NCBI GenBank assembly: GCA_049522755.1
Contig: JBEKNN010000294.1
Location: 1 to 10,965 of the forward strand
Direction: 5' to 3'
DNA from: PALSA-243 sp049522755
Lineage (GTDB): Bacteria > Acidobacteriota > Terriglobia > Bryobacterales > Bryobacteraceae
Length of the DNA: 10,965 nt
In this document: positions 1 to 9,489 of the stretch, piece by piece
Position numbering within the stretch: the first letter of the stretch is position 1
Layout: each line of letters starts with the position of its first letter
Notes under the pieces: generated by a model
What the model was told of the DNA's origin: nothing
Databases searched by the model: none
What the model saw: the letters and a program-made list of their open reading frames with translations, nothing else
Position numbers and translations under genes: made by a program

Positions 1-298
1 ACAGCAGCGGCGCGCAGCGCGTGCTGGCGTTGCCGCCCAAAGGCGTAGGCCCGGGGCCGCCGACGTTCGCGCCCGGCGAGCTGTCGATACGGCTGACCCA
101 GCCGAGCGTCAGGTTGTGGGCGTTCTCGGCGTTGATTTCCTTGAGAGGGCTGTAATGGCGGCCGGAGTAGTCGCCGTGGAAAGTTGGCCAGCTATCGGGC
201 TTGGGATGCGCGATCGCCTCGGGCGTAAGGCCCTGGCTCCACAGAGCGGTGGCCAAGCCGGCAAAAGCAGTCAGAAATGTGGGAAATTTGGCGGTCAT
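1..298 (-). CDS. PQQ-type quinoprotein (alcohol dehydrogenase-like), N-terminal fragment
   Basis: The first 99 codons of a gene that leaves the window on the left. The protein begins MTAKFPTFLTAFAGLATALW, a short basic start followed by a hydrophobic stretch with a likely cleavage site near residue 22, so it is probably exported to the periplasm. From about residue 42 it reads SWPTFHGDYSGRHYSPLKEI and then NAHNLTLGWV, the N-terminal signature of PQQ-dependent alcohol/glucose dehydrogenase beta-propellers (W-x-x-Y/F-x-G-D-x-x-x-x-x-Y-S-P-L). Such enzymes oxidise alcohols or sugars and pass electrons to a cytochrome c. The catalytic and PQQ-binding residues lie outside the window, so activity cannot be judged. 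Acidobacteria also carry quinoprotein homologues thought not to bind PQQ (the 'acido-empty-quinoprotein' families, from memory), and this could be one. The ATG is supported by an AGGA Shine-Dalgarno 5 bases upstream, directly after the stop of the cytochrome gene, which indicates an operon. Confidence 0.85.
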   Translation of the reverse strand, partial: MTAKFPTFLTAFAGLATALWSQGLTPEAIAHPKPDSWPTFHGDYSGRHYSPLKEINAENAHNLTLGWVSRIDSSPGANVGGPGPTPLGGNASTRCAPLL

Positions 299-307
299 GC
301 GGATCCT

Positions 308-1201
308 CTACTTCAGCGTAGCCAGATAGGCGGTGAGATTGTGCATGTCGGTATCGTTCAGGCGCATCATGATATCGACGTGGGCCTGCAGCGGGTCGGT
401 GATTTCGACTTTGGGGACGCCGTGGTTGCGAGCCCAGGTTTTGGTGGAGCCGTCGGCAAGGCGGAGGGTGACGTAGAAGTCGGTGACCAGGACCGGCTGT
501 CCTTTGATGGTTTCACCCGAGGGCAGCGTAACGGTGGCGAAGGGCGCGGTGGGGTTTGGGGCGCCGGCGCCGCGGCCGAAACCGCCTCGGCCGGTGCGGG
601 GCATGACGATGTGTTCCTGAAGCGCGGCGACGTCGTATTTGGCGGCGACGCCTTTGAGATCGCCCGTGGGTGAATGGCACTTGTTGCAGCCGCCGGCGCC
701 GTTGAAGTATTGCTGGCCGGCGTTTGCGTCACCGACGAGAACTTCGGACATGTGGACATCGCCGCGTCCGGAGGCGTAGATCACGCGCGAATGCAGGTAG
801 GCGGCGATGTCATAGATCTGAGCGTCGGAGGCGTCGATCTTGACGACTTTCGAGTGCTCGGGGGCTCTGACGAATTTGGCGATGTCGACGCCGTCTTCGT
901 CGTGGAGAGTGACGGTGGAGGCGATCAGGTCGGGGCCGGCCTTGCCGCCTTTGCCGCGTTCCCCGTGGCAATAGCCGCAGGTGGAGTTGTAGGCGGGAAG
1001 GCCGCGGGTGATGGCTTCTTCGGAATAGATTTTGAAGCGGGGGCCTCTCGCTCCGCCGCCACCGCGGCCGCCGCGGCCGGCGGGTGCGGTCGCTGGGGTT
1101 TGGGTAGCGGGAGGCTGGGCCTGGAGTATGGCGACGAGGCCGAAGAGGGCGAGGCTGCCTGCAATGACGAACGATCGGTTCGGGTGCACTGGGTATAGCA
1201 T
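308..1201 (-). CDS. Dihaem c-type cytochrome, exported
   Basis: A 297-residue protein with a signal peptide (hydrophobic core about residues 11-27, ending ILQAQ) and a low-complexity Pro/Ala then Gly/Arg linker (about 30-56). It has two class I cytochrome c domains with haem motifs CGYCH (75-79) and CNKCH (172-176). Each domain ends in the usual helix (DAQIYDIAAYL at about 126-136, DMHNLTAYLATLK at the C-terminus). The second domain carries a long insert (about 203-265) with a second Gly/Arg stretch and beta-strand-like sequence. It probably takes electrons from the quinoprotein encoded 9 bases downstream. Met279 or Met286 could be the axial ligand of haem 2. No Met precedes the helix of domain 1, so haem 1 may have another sixth ligand. 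An in-frame ATG at 1277-1279 has a GGGAG ribosome site and would add 26 Arg-rich residues. I prefer the ATG at 1199-1201 because it starts a normal signal peptide. Confidence 0.9.
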   Translation of the reverse strand: MLYPVHPNRSFVIAGSLALFGLVAILQAQPPATQTPATAPAGRGGRGGGGARGPRFKIYSEEAITRGLPAYNSTCGYCHGERGKGGKAGPDLIASTVTLHDEDGVDIAKFVRAPEHSKVVKIDASDAQIYDIAAYLHSRVIYASGRGDVHMSEVLVGDANAGQQYFNGAGGCNKCHSPTGDLKGVAAKYDVAALQEHIVMPRTGRGGFGRGAGAPNPTAPFATVTLPSGETIKGQPVLVTDFYVTLRLADGSTKTWARNHGVPKVEITDPLQAHVDIMMRLNDTDMHNLTAYLATLK

Positions 1202-1270
1202 ATATTGTTTTCTACTTGGGCGCCGATGCGGCAGTGAGCGCGGCGCATCAGCCAGCCGCGCCCACAAAGA

Positions 1271-1276
1271 TTTATA
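1271..1276 (-). promoter_or_regulatory. Possible -10 box for the cytochrome/quinoprotein unit
   Basis: On the minus strand this reads TATAAA (5 of 6 to the sigma-70 -10 consensus) in an otherwise GC-rich stretch between the receptor terminator and the cytochrome gene. I find no good -35 at normal spacing. If used, transcription would start near 1264 and favour the shorter cytochrome start at 1201. Weak call. Confidence 0.25.
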
Positions 1277-1319
1277 CATCGCAACTGCTGCTCCCTATAG
1301 CCGGTTAAATCGCACGGCG

Positions 1320-1344
1320 AAAAAAGCCGCCTGAAAGGCGGCTG
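1320..1344 (-). terminator. Rho-independent terminator of the TonB-dependent receptor gene
   Basis: A perfect 7-bp stem AGCCGCC/GGCGGCT (1326-1332 with 1338-1344) and a 5-base loop. On the minus strand it is followed by a run of T (the A-run at 1320-1326 on the plus strand). It lies 27 bases after the receptor stop codon and before the cytochrome gene, so it separates the two transcription units. Confidence 0.85.
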
Positions 1345-1362
1345 CAGCCAGGATTGGCTGCC
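1345..1362 (-). other. Second hairpin adjoining the terminator
   Basis: GCAGCCA (1345-1351) pairs perfectly with TGGCTGC (1356-1362) around a 4-base loop. It abuts the terminator stem with no gap and lies between it and the receptor stop codon. The junction GGCTGCAGCC (1341-1350) is itself self-complementary, so alternative folds are possible. It may protect the 3' end or tune termination; no function is shown. Confidence 0.55.
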
Positions 1363-1370
1363 CCACACGG

Positions 1371-4300
1371 TTAGAACGCGGCGCGCATTTCGAGAGCCAC
1401 AACGCGAGGCCCGCGCTCACCCGTCAACGCCCCGATGTTCGCATTGGTATTCTGTCCGGCGGCGTTGAAGATATAGGCGGCATTGACGCCCGTGAACTGA
1501 ACGTGATTGAAGACATTGAACGCCTCGACCTTCAGCGTCAGGAAGCGGCTCTCTTTGCCCAGCGGAATCCGCTTGCCGAGGCTCATATCCCAGTTGATGT
1601 ACGAGGGGCCATACATGACGTCCACGCCTGCATTGCCGATGGTCCCGACTGCCGGTTCGGCAAACGCCGCGGGGTTGAAATACATCACGCCGTGCGGGAG
1701 ACCGGGCGTGCCCGGCGGGACGTTCTGGAACGGGTTGCTGACGACATTAATGCGCGGACTCTCGTCTGCCGAGCCGGTTATATCGAGAGCGTTCGTGGTC
1801 GTAAAGCTGGGCGTGAACGGCGAGCCGGTGGAGTAGCCCGTGATTCCTGCCAGCGTCCAGTTGTCCGTGATCGCCCCGAGCGCCCTCGAATGCAGCAATT
1901 GTCCGGGCTTCGGCAGATCGTAAGAATAGTTGATGGCGCCGACGATGCGGCGGTCGGTGGACTGCGGCCCATAGTTCCGTTCGTTGTTATTCGCAACCAA
2001 CGGGTCGAATGACGTGGTAGCCATGGAGCGCGACCAACTGAAGGACGAGCCGACCGTAAAACCGTGCTGGAGCCGATGGTTCAGCGTTATTTGGAGACCG
2101 TTGTAGTTGGACTTGGCTCCGAAGTCATGCTCGTTGATGTCGCCAAAGCCGGGATAGACCGGCCGTTCAAACGCGCTGACCAGGTGCGGCGGGTTCAGCG
2201 GATTCGAGATCGCGGTCGTGGGATCGAGGTACTGCGGGCTGAAATCGGCGTCCAGCGGAATCGGATTCAGATTACGCAGGAAATAGCGGTGGATCCCCTG
2301 GGTGAGCTGATACGCCACGTCGAGCACCGTGCCCCAGCCAATATTCCGCTGCAAACCGAGGCTTGCGCTGCGGCTTTGAGGAATGGGCGTCTTGCCGCTC
2401 CACATGGTGATGGCCGGGGGGCCGATCAACCCGCCGGCGCTGGCCAGATTCGAGATCGCGCCGTAGTACGCCGTCGGCTGATAACCGACCGGCGGCTGGC
2501 CCGACATGCTGTACACCTGGTTGCCGTCCAGGCGATCGAAATAAACGCCCCAGCCGCCGCGCAACGCGGTCTTACCGTCGCCGAACACGTCATACGCGAA
2601 ACCGATGCGTGGCGCCGGTGCGATGGCCCGGTTGGTATAGGTGTCTACGGACGCGCCGTTCACGCCGTCCACAACCATGCCGTTGGCTGGATTGCCGGTA
2701 TTGGGAACGAACAGCCCGATGTAGGAGGCCGGGGCCAACGCGCCCGTGAGCGGGTTGATGGATACGCGGTTGGATCCCGAGCAGGGATTCCCAGTCTTGC
2801 AGTAAGGCGCGTAAATGGCAGGGACCGCGGAAGAACTGTACAGCGAGGGGTTGAAGAATGAGAACTCGTGCAGGTCGTCTTCCTGCGGCGTCATGTGGTA
2901 GAAGCGCATGCCATAGTTGATGGTAAGGCGTCTGCCGACGCGCCAGTCATCCTGGATGTAGGCCTCTATGTTCCAATACCATACGTTGTACACGAAGTGG
3001 CCGCTGTTCTCGGTGTAAGTGTCGTAGTTGCCCAGCAGAGCATTCGCGTAGCCGTCGCCCGAATTGAGCGGGTTGTTGACGTCTGTGGCAAAGCTATAGG
3101 CGCCTGTGTAGGTGGGGCTGCCGGGCTGCAGTTTGCGGTTGTGCTCGATGTAGACACCGGTCTTGATTGTGTGGTTACCCTTGATCCAGGTCAGGTTGTC
3201 GGAGAACTGGTAGATGCGGTTGGTGTTGATGTAATCGACATTCGATTCGCCGAAGCTCGCGGCGTTTACCGGCGTATTGCCGAAGCTGAATCCGGGCAGA
3301 TAGGGGCAGTAGCCGTTGGAGCAATCGGCTGGTCCTTCGAGCAGATTCCCGCCGGGACCGGACCCGATCGGATGCAGCGGGAACAAGCTGGGAAGCGGCT
3401 CCCCGGCTTGCGGAGTGCCGGTGGTTCCGTCCGCTAAAGACCGGGCCACCTGGGCGGGGTTTTCCTCGTAGTAGGAGAAGTAGTTATAGCTCCAGTTATA
3501 CGTGGCTTGGTTGACGAGGGTGGGGCTGAAAGTATAATTTACGCTGCCGACTAAGCCAGTCCCAGGGTTCGGGTGACCTTGCACCGCGGAATCGAATTGG
3601 ATCGACTGATAGAGCGCATCCTGGAAGTCGTAATCGTGACCGTAACGGATGTATCCGTTTAGCTTAGATGTCAAATTGACATCGCCGCGGATGATGTCGT
3701 CGCGCCGGGAGTGCGATCCGGACGCTTCCGACTGGAAGTTATCCTGCTGATATTGAGCGGTGCCGGGACCGAAGAACGTGTTGGGAAGCGGGAAGAAATT
3801 GAGCATCGCCTGCCCCCAGCCGTTGATCCGGTTCTGGGGAACGATGTTGCCCGGGAAGGGCTGACCCGTGGTGGGATCGTTGACGACGATGAGGGAGTTG
3901 CCGGGGTTAAAGCTCTGCGAGAAATTACCAGTTCGCTCGAGCGCCGTCGGCATCGTCCGGTACTGGTTGGCGGCGTTCAGCAGCGACCGTGTGTATTCCT
4001 GCGAGGCGAAGAAAAAGAACTTAGTCTTTGAGGTGTTGAAGTGTTTAGGGATGTAGACCGGTCCGCCCAGAGTCCATCCGGCGATGTTGTAGCGGTAACG
4101 GGGAATCGGCTGGCCGGTCTGGTTATTGAAGAACTGGTTGGCGTTCAAGTCTTCGTGGCGGTGCGTCCACCAACCCGTGCCGTGAAAACTCTGCGTGCCG
4201 GACCTCGTGGTGACGCTGATGGTGGCGCCCGAGTTGCGGCCGTATTCCGCCGCGAAGTTGGACGTCAGCACCCTGACTTCGCCGATGGCGTCGATGTTGG

Positions 4301-4937
4301 GTTCGAAGTGCGCGAAGCAACTGCTGCAGCCTGTATCCATGTCGGTCGCGCCGTCCACCGAGAATCCGACGATTCCCGTATTGCCGCTGAACGTCAAACC
4401 ACCGAGGATCGATCCGCCGCTGATATCGCGGGTGGTGGTAGTGTCGACCACGCCGGGCAGAAGCTTCATGTAGCTCATCAGGTCACGGCCTTTGATGGCT
4501 TCGACGTTGAGCTGGTTCCTATCGAGAAGCGGCGCTCGTTCGCTGTCGGCTGTTTCGACAGCGGCGACTTGGGCGGTGACGCTAACCGTGTCCGTGATCG
4601 CGCCGAGAGAGAGCTCCAGCCTGCCCAAGTCATGCGCCTGGCTCTCATCGACGACGATATCGACGACCGACAGGTTCTTGAAGCCCTTAGCCCTGATGTT
4701 TAAAGAGTAGTTCCCGGCAAGGATATTGACGATGCGGAAGAGCCCCGCTGGGTCCGTAGTGGCCCGGTTGATTTTTCCAGTACCGGGGTTAGTCAGTTCC
4801 ACATCGGCGCCGCCGATGGTCGCACCCGTCGGATCGACGACGGTTCCGAGGACGGAACTGGAAACGTTTTGGCCAAAGAGGCTGGCGCTGAATGAGAGCA
4901 ACAGAGCGCTCAACAGAGTGAGAGTCACACGCGGCAT
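1371..4937 (-). CDS. Oar-like TonB-dependent receptor with carboxypeptidase-regulatory-like domain
   Basis: An outer-membrane protein of 1188 residues, in the usual 1000-1200 range of the acidobacterial Oar-like family. Residues 1-23 are a signal peptide ending LFGQ. About 26-115 form a beta-sandwich carboxypeptidase-regulatory-like domain (GTVVDPTGATIGGADVELTN, then GLFRIVNILAGNYSL). The plug domain spans about 125-245 and holds the family signature EYGRNSGATISVTTRSGTQ (231-249). The remainder is a beta-barrel with many aromatic, Asn-rich strands, and it ends in Phe (EMRAAF) as expected for assembly by the BAM machinery. Such receptors import large substrates, often plant or microbial polysaccharide pieces or metal chelates, using TonB energy. 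The ligand here cannot be inferred. A Cys pair (CSSC, 204-207) lies in the plug and further Cys pairs lie in the barrel loops. A GGGAGG ribosome site sits about 12 bases before the ATG. The gene is monocistronic, bounded by a terminator. Confidence 0.96.
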   Translation of the reverse strand: MPRVTLTLLSALLLSFSASLFGQNVSSSVLGTVVDPTGATIGGADVELTNPGTGKINRATTDPAGLFRIVNILAGNYSLNIRAKGFKNLSVVDIVVDESQAHDLGRLELSLGAITDTVSVTAQVAAVETADSERAPLLDRNQLNVEAIKGRDLMSYMKLLPGVVDTTTTRDISGGSILGGLTFSGNTGIVGFSVDGATDMDTGCSSCFAHFEPNIDAIGEVRVLTSNFAAEYGRNSGATISVTTRSGTQSFHGTGWWTHRHEDLNANQFFNNQTGQPIPRYRYNIAGWTLGGPVYIPKHFNTSKTKFFFFASQEYTRSLLNAANQYRTMPTALERTGNFSQSFNPGNSLIVVNDPTTGQPFPGNIVPQNRINGWGQAMLNFFPLPNTFFGPGTAQYQQDNFQSEASGSHSRRDDIIRGDVNLTSKLNGYIRYGHDYDFQDALYQSIQFDSAVQGHPNPGTGLVGSVNYTFSPTLVNQATYNWSYNYFSYYEENPAQVARSLADGTTGTPQAGEPLPSLFPLHPIGSGPGGNLLEGPADCSNGYCPYLPGFSFGNTPVNAASFGESNVDYINTNRIYQFSDNLTWIKGNHTIKTGVYIEHNRKLQPGSPTYTGAYSFATDVNNPLNSGDGYANALLGNYDTYTENSGHFVYNVWYWNIEAYIQDDWRVGRRLTINYGMRFYHMTPQEDDLHEFSFFNPSLYSSSAVPAIYAPYCKTGNPCSGSNRVSINPLTGALAPASYIGLFVPNTGNPANGMVVDGVNGASVDTYTNRAIAPAPRIGFAYDVFGDGKTALRGGWGVYFDRLDGNQVYSMSGQPPVGYQPTAYYGAISNLASAGGLIGPPAITMWSGKTPIPQSRSASLGLQRNIGWGTVLDVAYQLTQGIHRYFLRNLNPIPLDADFSPQYLDPTTAISNPLNPPHLVSAFERPVYPGFGDINEHDFGAKSNYNGLQITLNHRLQHGFTVGSSFSWSRSMATTSFDPLVANNNERNYGPQSTDRRIVGAINYSYDLPKPGQLLHSRALGAITDNWTLAGITGYSTGSPFTPSFTTTNALDITGSADESPRINVVSNPFQNVPPGTPGLPHGVMYFNPAAFAEPAVGTIGNAGVDVMYGPSYINWDMSLGKRIPLGKESRFLTLKVEAFNVFNHVQFTGVNAAYIFNAAGQNTNANIGALTGERGPRVVALEMRAAF

Positions 4938-5013
4938 GGCTTGTATACCCCTCCCGGAATTTCCCTATCTAGGTTCCCCAGCGCGATGCGCCTCGCGCCA
5001 TCGTAATGGGAAA

Positions 5014-5042
5014 ATACTATCCCAAGCCCAAAGAGAATGCAA
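5014..5042 (-). promoter_or_regulatory. Candidate sigma-70-type promoter of the receptor gene
   Basis: On the minus strand TTGCAT (5037-5042) is followed after exactly 17 bases by TAGTAT (5014-5019). These match the consensus at 3 of 6 and 4 of 6 positions. The site lies in the AT-rich part of the gap between the FG-GAP gene and the receptor and would give a leader of about 70 bases. Spacing and position are right, but the boxes are imperfect. Confidence 0.4.
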
Positions 5043-5134
5043 TCGTTTTCATTAAATATTTTTTCTTATGGCGCAACTCTAGTTGACAAGGGCGCAATGA
5101 GTCACGGGGAAATAGGATTTTCGATTTTTCGAAT

Positions 5135-6907
<1,773 letters not shown>

Positions 6908-6963
6908 GGCGTGTGAAGAGGATACCAGCAGCGGCGGTTACGGTACAATCGGCGTGAAACGGA
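6908..6963. promoter_or_regulatory. Short divergent promoter region between FG-GAP and TPR genes
   Basis: Only 56 bases separate the two divergent start codons, so both promoters must be packed or overlapping. On the plus strand TACAAT (6944-6949, 5 of 6 to a -10 box) would place the transcript start within about 8 bases of the TPR ATG, giving a nearly leaderless mRNA. On the minus strand TTGTAC (6943-6948) and TATCCT (6919-6924) are spaced by 18 bases and could serve the FG-GAP gene. Neither start has a clear Shine-Dalgarno. The two candidate elements overlap, which would couple expression of the two genes. Confidence 0.35.
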
Positions 6964-9489
6964 ATGACCCGCGCCTGCCGCGTTTTCGCAGCCGTTACCA
7001 TCTCGATCGTTCTTCCCGTAGCGCACGCAGACGATACCGCGTTGCGAACCGCCGCGGCGGCGTTGCAGCGCGGCGATTTCGCGGCGGCGGAATCCACTTT
7101 GCGGGCGGAGCTGAAGATCCACCCGGCCGATGCGGACGCCCTAAGCCTGCTGGGAATGGCGCTCGACGGCCGGAAAGAATTCCAAGCGGCCGATGCGGAG
7201 TACCGGAAAGCGATCGCGGCCGCGCCGCGCTCGGCGCCGGTGCTGGGCCGATTTGCCAATCATCTGCTCGCCGCCGGCGACGACAACGGCGCGCACGATG
7301 CCTTCCTCCAGGTACTCGCGCTCCAACCCGACGACGCCTACGCCAACCTTGCGCTGGCGCGGCTCGCCTTGAAGAATAAAGATGCGGCGCACGCTGCGGA
7401 AGCTCTTGGCTATCTGGACCGTCTGCCCGCGGGAATGCGCCAAGCACTGGAAGCTGCTGTGCCGAGACTGATCGCGCTGGACCGTACCGGCGATAAGCAA
7501 GCTGCCAATGCCCTGTATACGGAGCTCTCGCAGGCTACCCAGAACGATGTGAAGCTCAGTTCTTCGATTGGGTGGACTCTGGCGCACGCGGAGCAGTACG
7601 CGCAAGCCGAGACGTTCCTCACCCACGCGCTGGCCGGTAACGCATCCGATTTTCAGTTGCTGTACGATCTCGGCGTTGCCGCCCTATATGCGCGGGATTA
7701 TTCGCGCGCGCGCGAAGTTCTGGAGACGGCCGTCCGGCAACAACCCGAGAATGCCGATGCGCTTTACAGCCTGGCATTGGCCTACCATTTGCTGAAACAG
7801 CCGGAACCGGCTCTGCGGCTTCTGGCGCAGGCCGCAAAGGCCGCCCCGCGGCGTGCCGATGTGCAGCGGTTGATCGCCGTGATTACGGGCGAACTGCAGG
7901 CCAACGAGGATTCCGCCGCCGCTTGGGACCGTTACGCCGAACTCGCGCCCACCGACGACACCGCCCGCCGCGAACGTGGTTTCGCCCGCACCCACATGCG
8001 CCAGTTCGATACCGGCCTGGCCGATCTGGAGTGGTACATCGAGCGCCATCCCGACGACCCGGCCGGCTACTACGAGCTCGGCCTTGCGCAGAGCATGAAC
8101 GACCCCACCAAGGGTCTTTCCAGCTTGGATAAAGCCCTCGCATTGAACCCGAATTTTGTGGAAGCACGCTCGGCTCGCGGCGCACTCAACTACCTTCAAG
8201 GCAAGCCCGATGCCGCCGTTCCCGATCTGGAAGCGGCGGCCGCCGCGCAGCCGGATAACGGTCTCATCCTCGACCGGCTGGGCCAGGCGTACCGCGCCCT
8301 CGACCGTCTCGACGATTCCATTCGCACGCTGCGCAAGGCCGTTCAACTGGCTCCGGACGAACCGACTCTGGTTCTTCACCTGGCCAATGCTCTCGCCGAG
8401 GCAGGTCAAGCCAAGGAATCGGAAGCACTGATGGGTAGCTATCGTCAAATGCGTCCGACACAGGCGCCGCGAGACCTGATGCGCTATCTCAGCCTCACGC
8501 CCGAGCAGCAGCGCGCCGATTATCGCGCGCGCGTAGAAAAGGCGGTGCACGACAACCCCGGGGACGCGAACGCGCAATTGCACTACCTCAAGCTCTCGCT
8601 CGAAGACGCGCAAACCGATCGGGCGATCCAGACGGCTCGCACGATCGCGTCCCTGAGGGCCCCCGCCGCCGTCCTGGCGGATGCCGGCCGCGCGATGCTG
8701 GAAGCGCGGCAATTTGCGGCTGCGCGCGAACTGCTGGAAAAGGCCGCGGCCGCGGGGCAGTCGAGCGGATTGGAACTGCCGCTGGCGATTGCGGCTTTCC
8801 GTTCGACGGGCGCGCGGGACGGGTTAGCGCAATTAGAGCGAGTCCCCGAAGCCGCGCGAGATGCGGGCTACTACGTGGCACGGGCGCAAATGCTGGACGC
8901 AGCGGGAAAGAGTGCGGAGGCATTGGGCGCTTTGGACCAGGCGCTTCGAACCGCGCCAGATCGCTTTGAGATTTACTGGCAGAAAGTGGTTTTCCTGAAG
9001 AAGGACGGCCGCACGGAAGATGCTCTGGAGTTGCTTGACCGGGCCGGGAAGTCGATGCCCGAGCAGCCTTGGTATCCGGTTCTTCGCGCCGCATTGCTCG
9101 AAAACAGCGGACGGACGGAGCAGGCCGTGGCTTTGCTCGAAACTGCGCGGCGGCATTGGCCGGAAGTGGCCGCCGTGTGGGTGGCCCAAGGCATGATTGC
9201 CGCCGCCCACAGACGCGCCGATGAAGCGCGGCGGTTCATGGAAACCGCGATTTCACTCGGCGCCCACAGCCCGGAAGCGTGGGCATGTCTGGCCGATGTC
9301 ACCTGGCAGTCGGCGCCTGGGCGGGTCGAGGATGCCAAACGTGCAATTGCGGAAGCGTTAAAGGGAGCGCCCGGCGACGGTGCTATTCAAAACGTCGCAC
9401 GGCGCATCGAAGCGCAGGAACGCGGATCGGAGCATCGGCCGATTGAGCCGGCAAGCCTCTTCTTTACACGGCTGCTGCAAGATTGGTAA
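6964..9489 (+). CDS. Large exported tetratricopeptide-repeat (TPR) protein
   Basis: An 841-residue, Ala-rich, all-helical protein. Residues 1-22 form a signal peptide (basic MTRACR, hydrophobic AAVTISIVLPVA, cleavage after AHA), so it is probably periplasmic or secreted. From about residue 25 to 815 nearly the whole chain is TPR-like helix pairs of about 34 residues. Clear units lie near 56-89, 90-122, 263-296, 365-396, 397-430, 431-464, 633-665, 666-699, 701-733, 735-768 and 769-802, with typical endings such as KAIAAAP, KALALNP and KAVQLAP. No catalytic domain or second membrane segment is visible, which suggests a protein-binding scaffold. It is divergent from, and probably functionally linked to, the FG-GAP/ASPIC gene across a 56-base gap. 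The two kinds of protein often sit together in Acidobacteria. The partner and pathway are unknown. Confidence 0.94.
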   Translation: MTRACRVFAAVTISIVLPVAHADDTALRTAAAALQRGDFAAAESTLRAELKIHPADADALSLLGMALDGRKEFQAADAEYRKAIAAAPRSAPVLGRFANHLLAAGDDNGAHDAFLQVLALQPDDAYANLALARLALKNKDAAHAAEALGYLDRLPAGMRQALEAAVPRLIALDRTGDKQAANALYTELSQATQNDVKLSSSIGWTLAHAEQYAQAETFLTHALAGNASDFQLLYDLGVAALYARDYSRAREVLETAVRQQPENADALYSLALAYHLLKQPEPALRLLAQAAKAAPRRADVQRLIAVITGELQANEDSAAAWDRYAELAPTDDTARRERGFARTHMRQFDTGLADLEWYIERHPDDPAGYYELGLAQSMNDPTKGLSSLDKALALNPNFVEARSARGALNYLQGKPDAAVPDLEAAAAAQPDNGLILDRLGQAYRALDRLDDSIRTLRKAVQLAPDEPTLVLHLANALAEAGQAKESEALMGSYRQMRPTQAPRDLMRYLSLTPEQQRADYRARVEKAVHDNPGDANAQLHYLKLSLEDAQTDRAIQTARTIASLRAPAAVLADAGRAMLEARQFAAARELLEKAAAAGQSSGLELPLAIAAFRSTGARDGLAQLERVPEAARDAGYYVARAQMLDAAGKSAEALGALDQALRTAPDRFEIYWQKVVFLKKDGRTEDALELLDRAGKSMPEQPWYPVLRAALLENSGRTEQAVALLETARRHWPEVAAVWVAQGMIAAAHRRADEARRFMETAISLGAHSPEAWACLADVTWQSAPGRVEDAKRAIAEALKGAPGDGAIQNVARRIEAQERGSEHRPIEPASLFFTRLLQDW

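Noticed and set aside
2064..2861. 265-codon plus-strand ORF and similar long plus ORFs inside the receptor gene (for example 1503-2012, 2868-3437, 4041-4703)
   Set aside because: They lie antisense to a clear full-length TonB receptor and show no family features; long antisense ORFs are expected in GC-rich genes.
5083..5088. Perfect TTGACA on the plus strand
   Set aside because: No -10 box at normal spacing, and no plus-strand gene downstream that could use it.
5101..5134. AT-rich segment after the FG-GAP gene as a possible terminator
   Set aside because: The repeated TCGATTTTTCGA-like bases form no stable GC-rich stem followed by a T-run.
7684..8712. 342-codon minus-strand ORF opposite the TPR gene
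   Set aside because: Antisense shadow of TPR coding sequence; no domain, signal or plausible start context.
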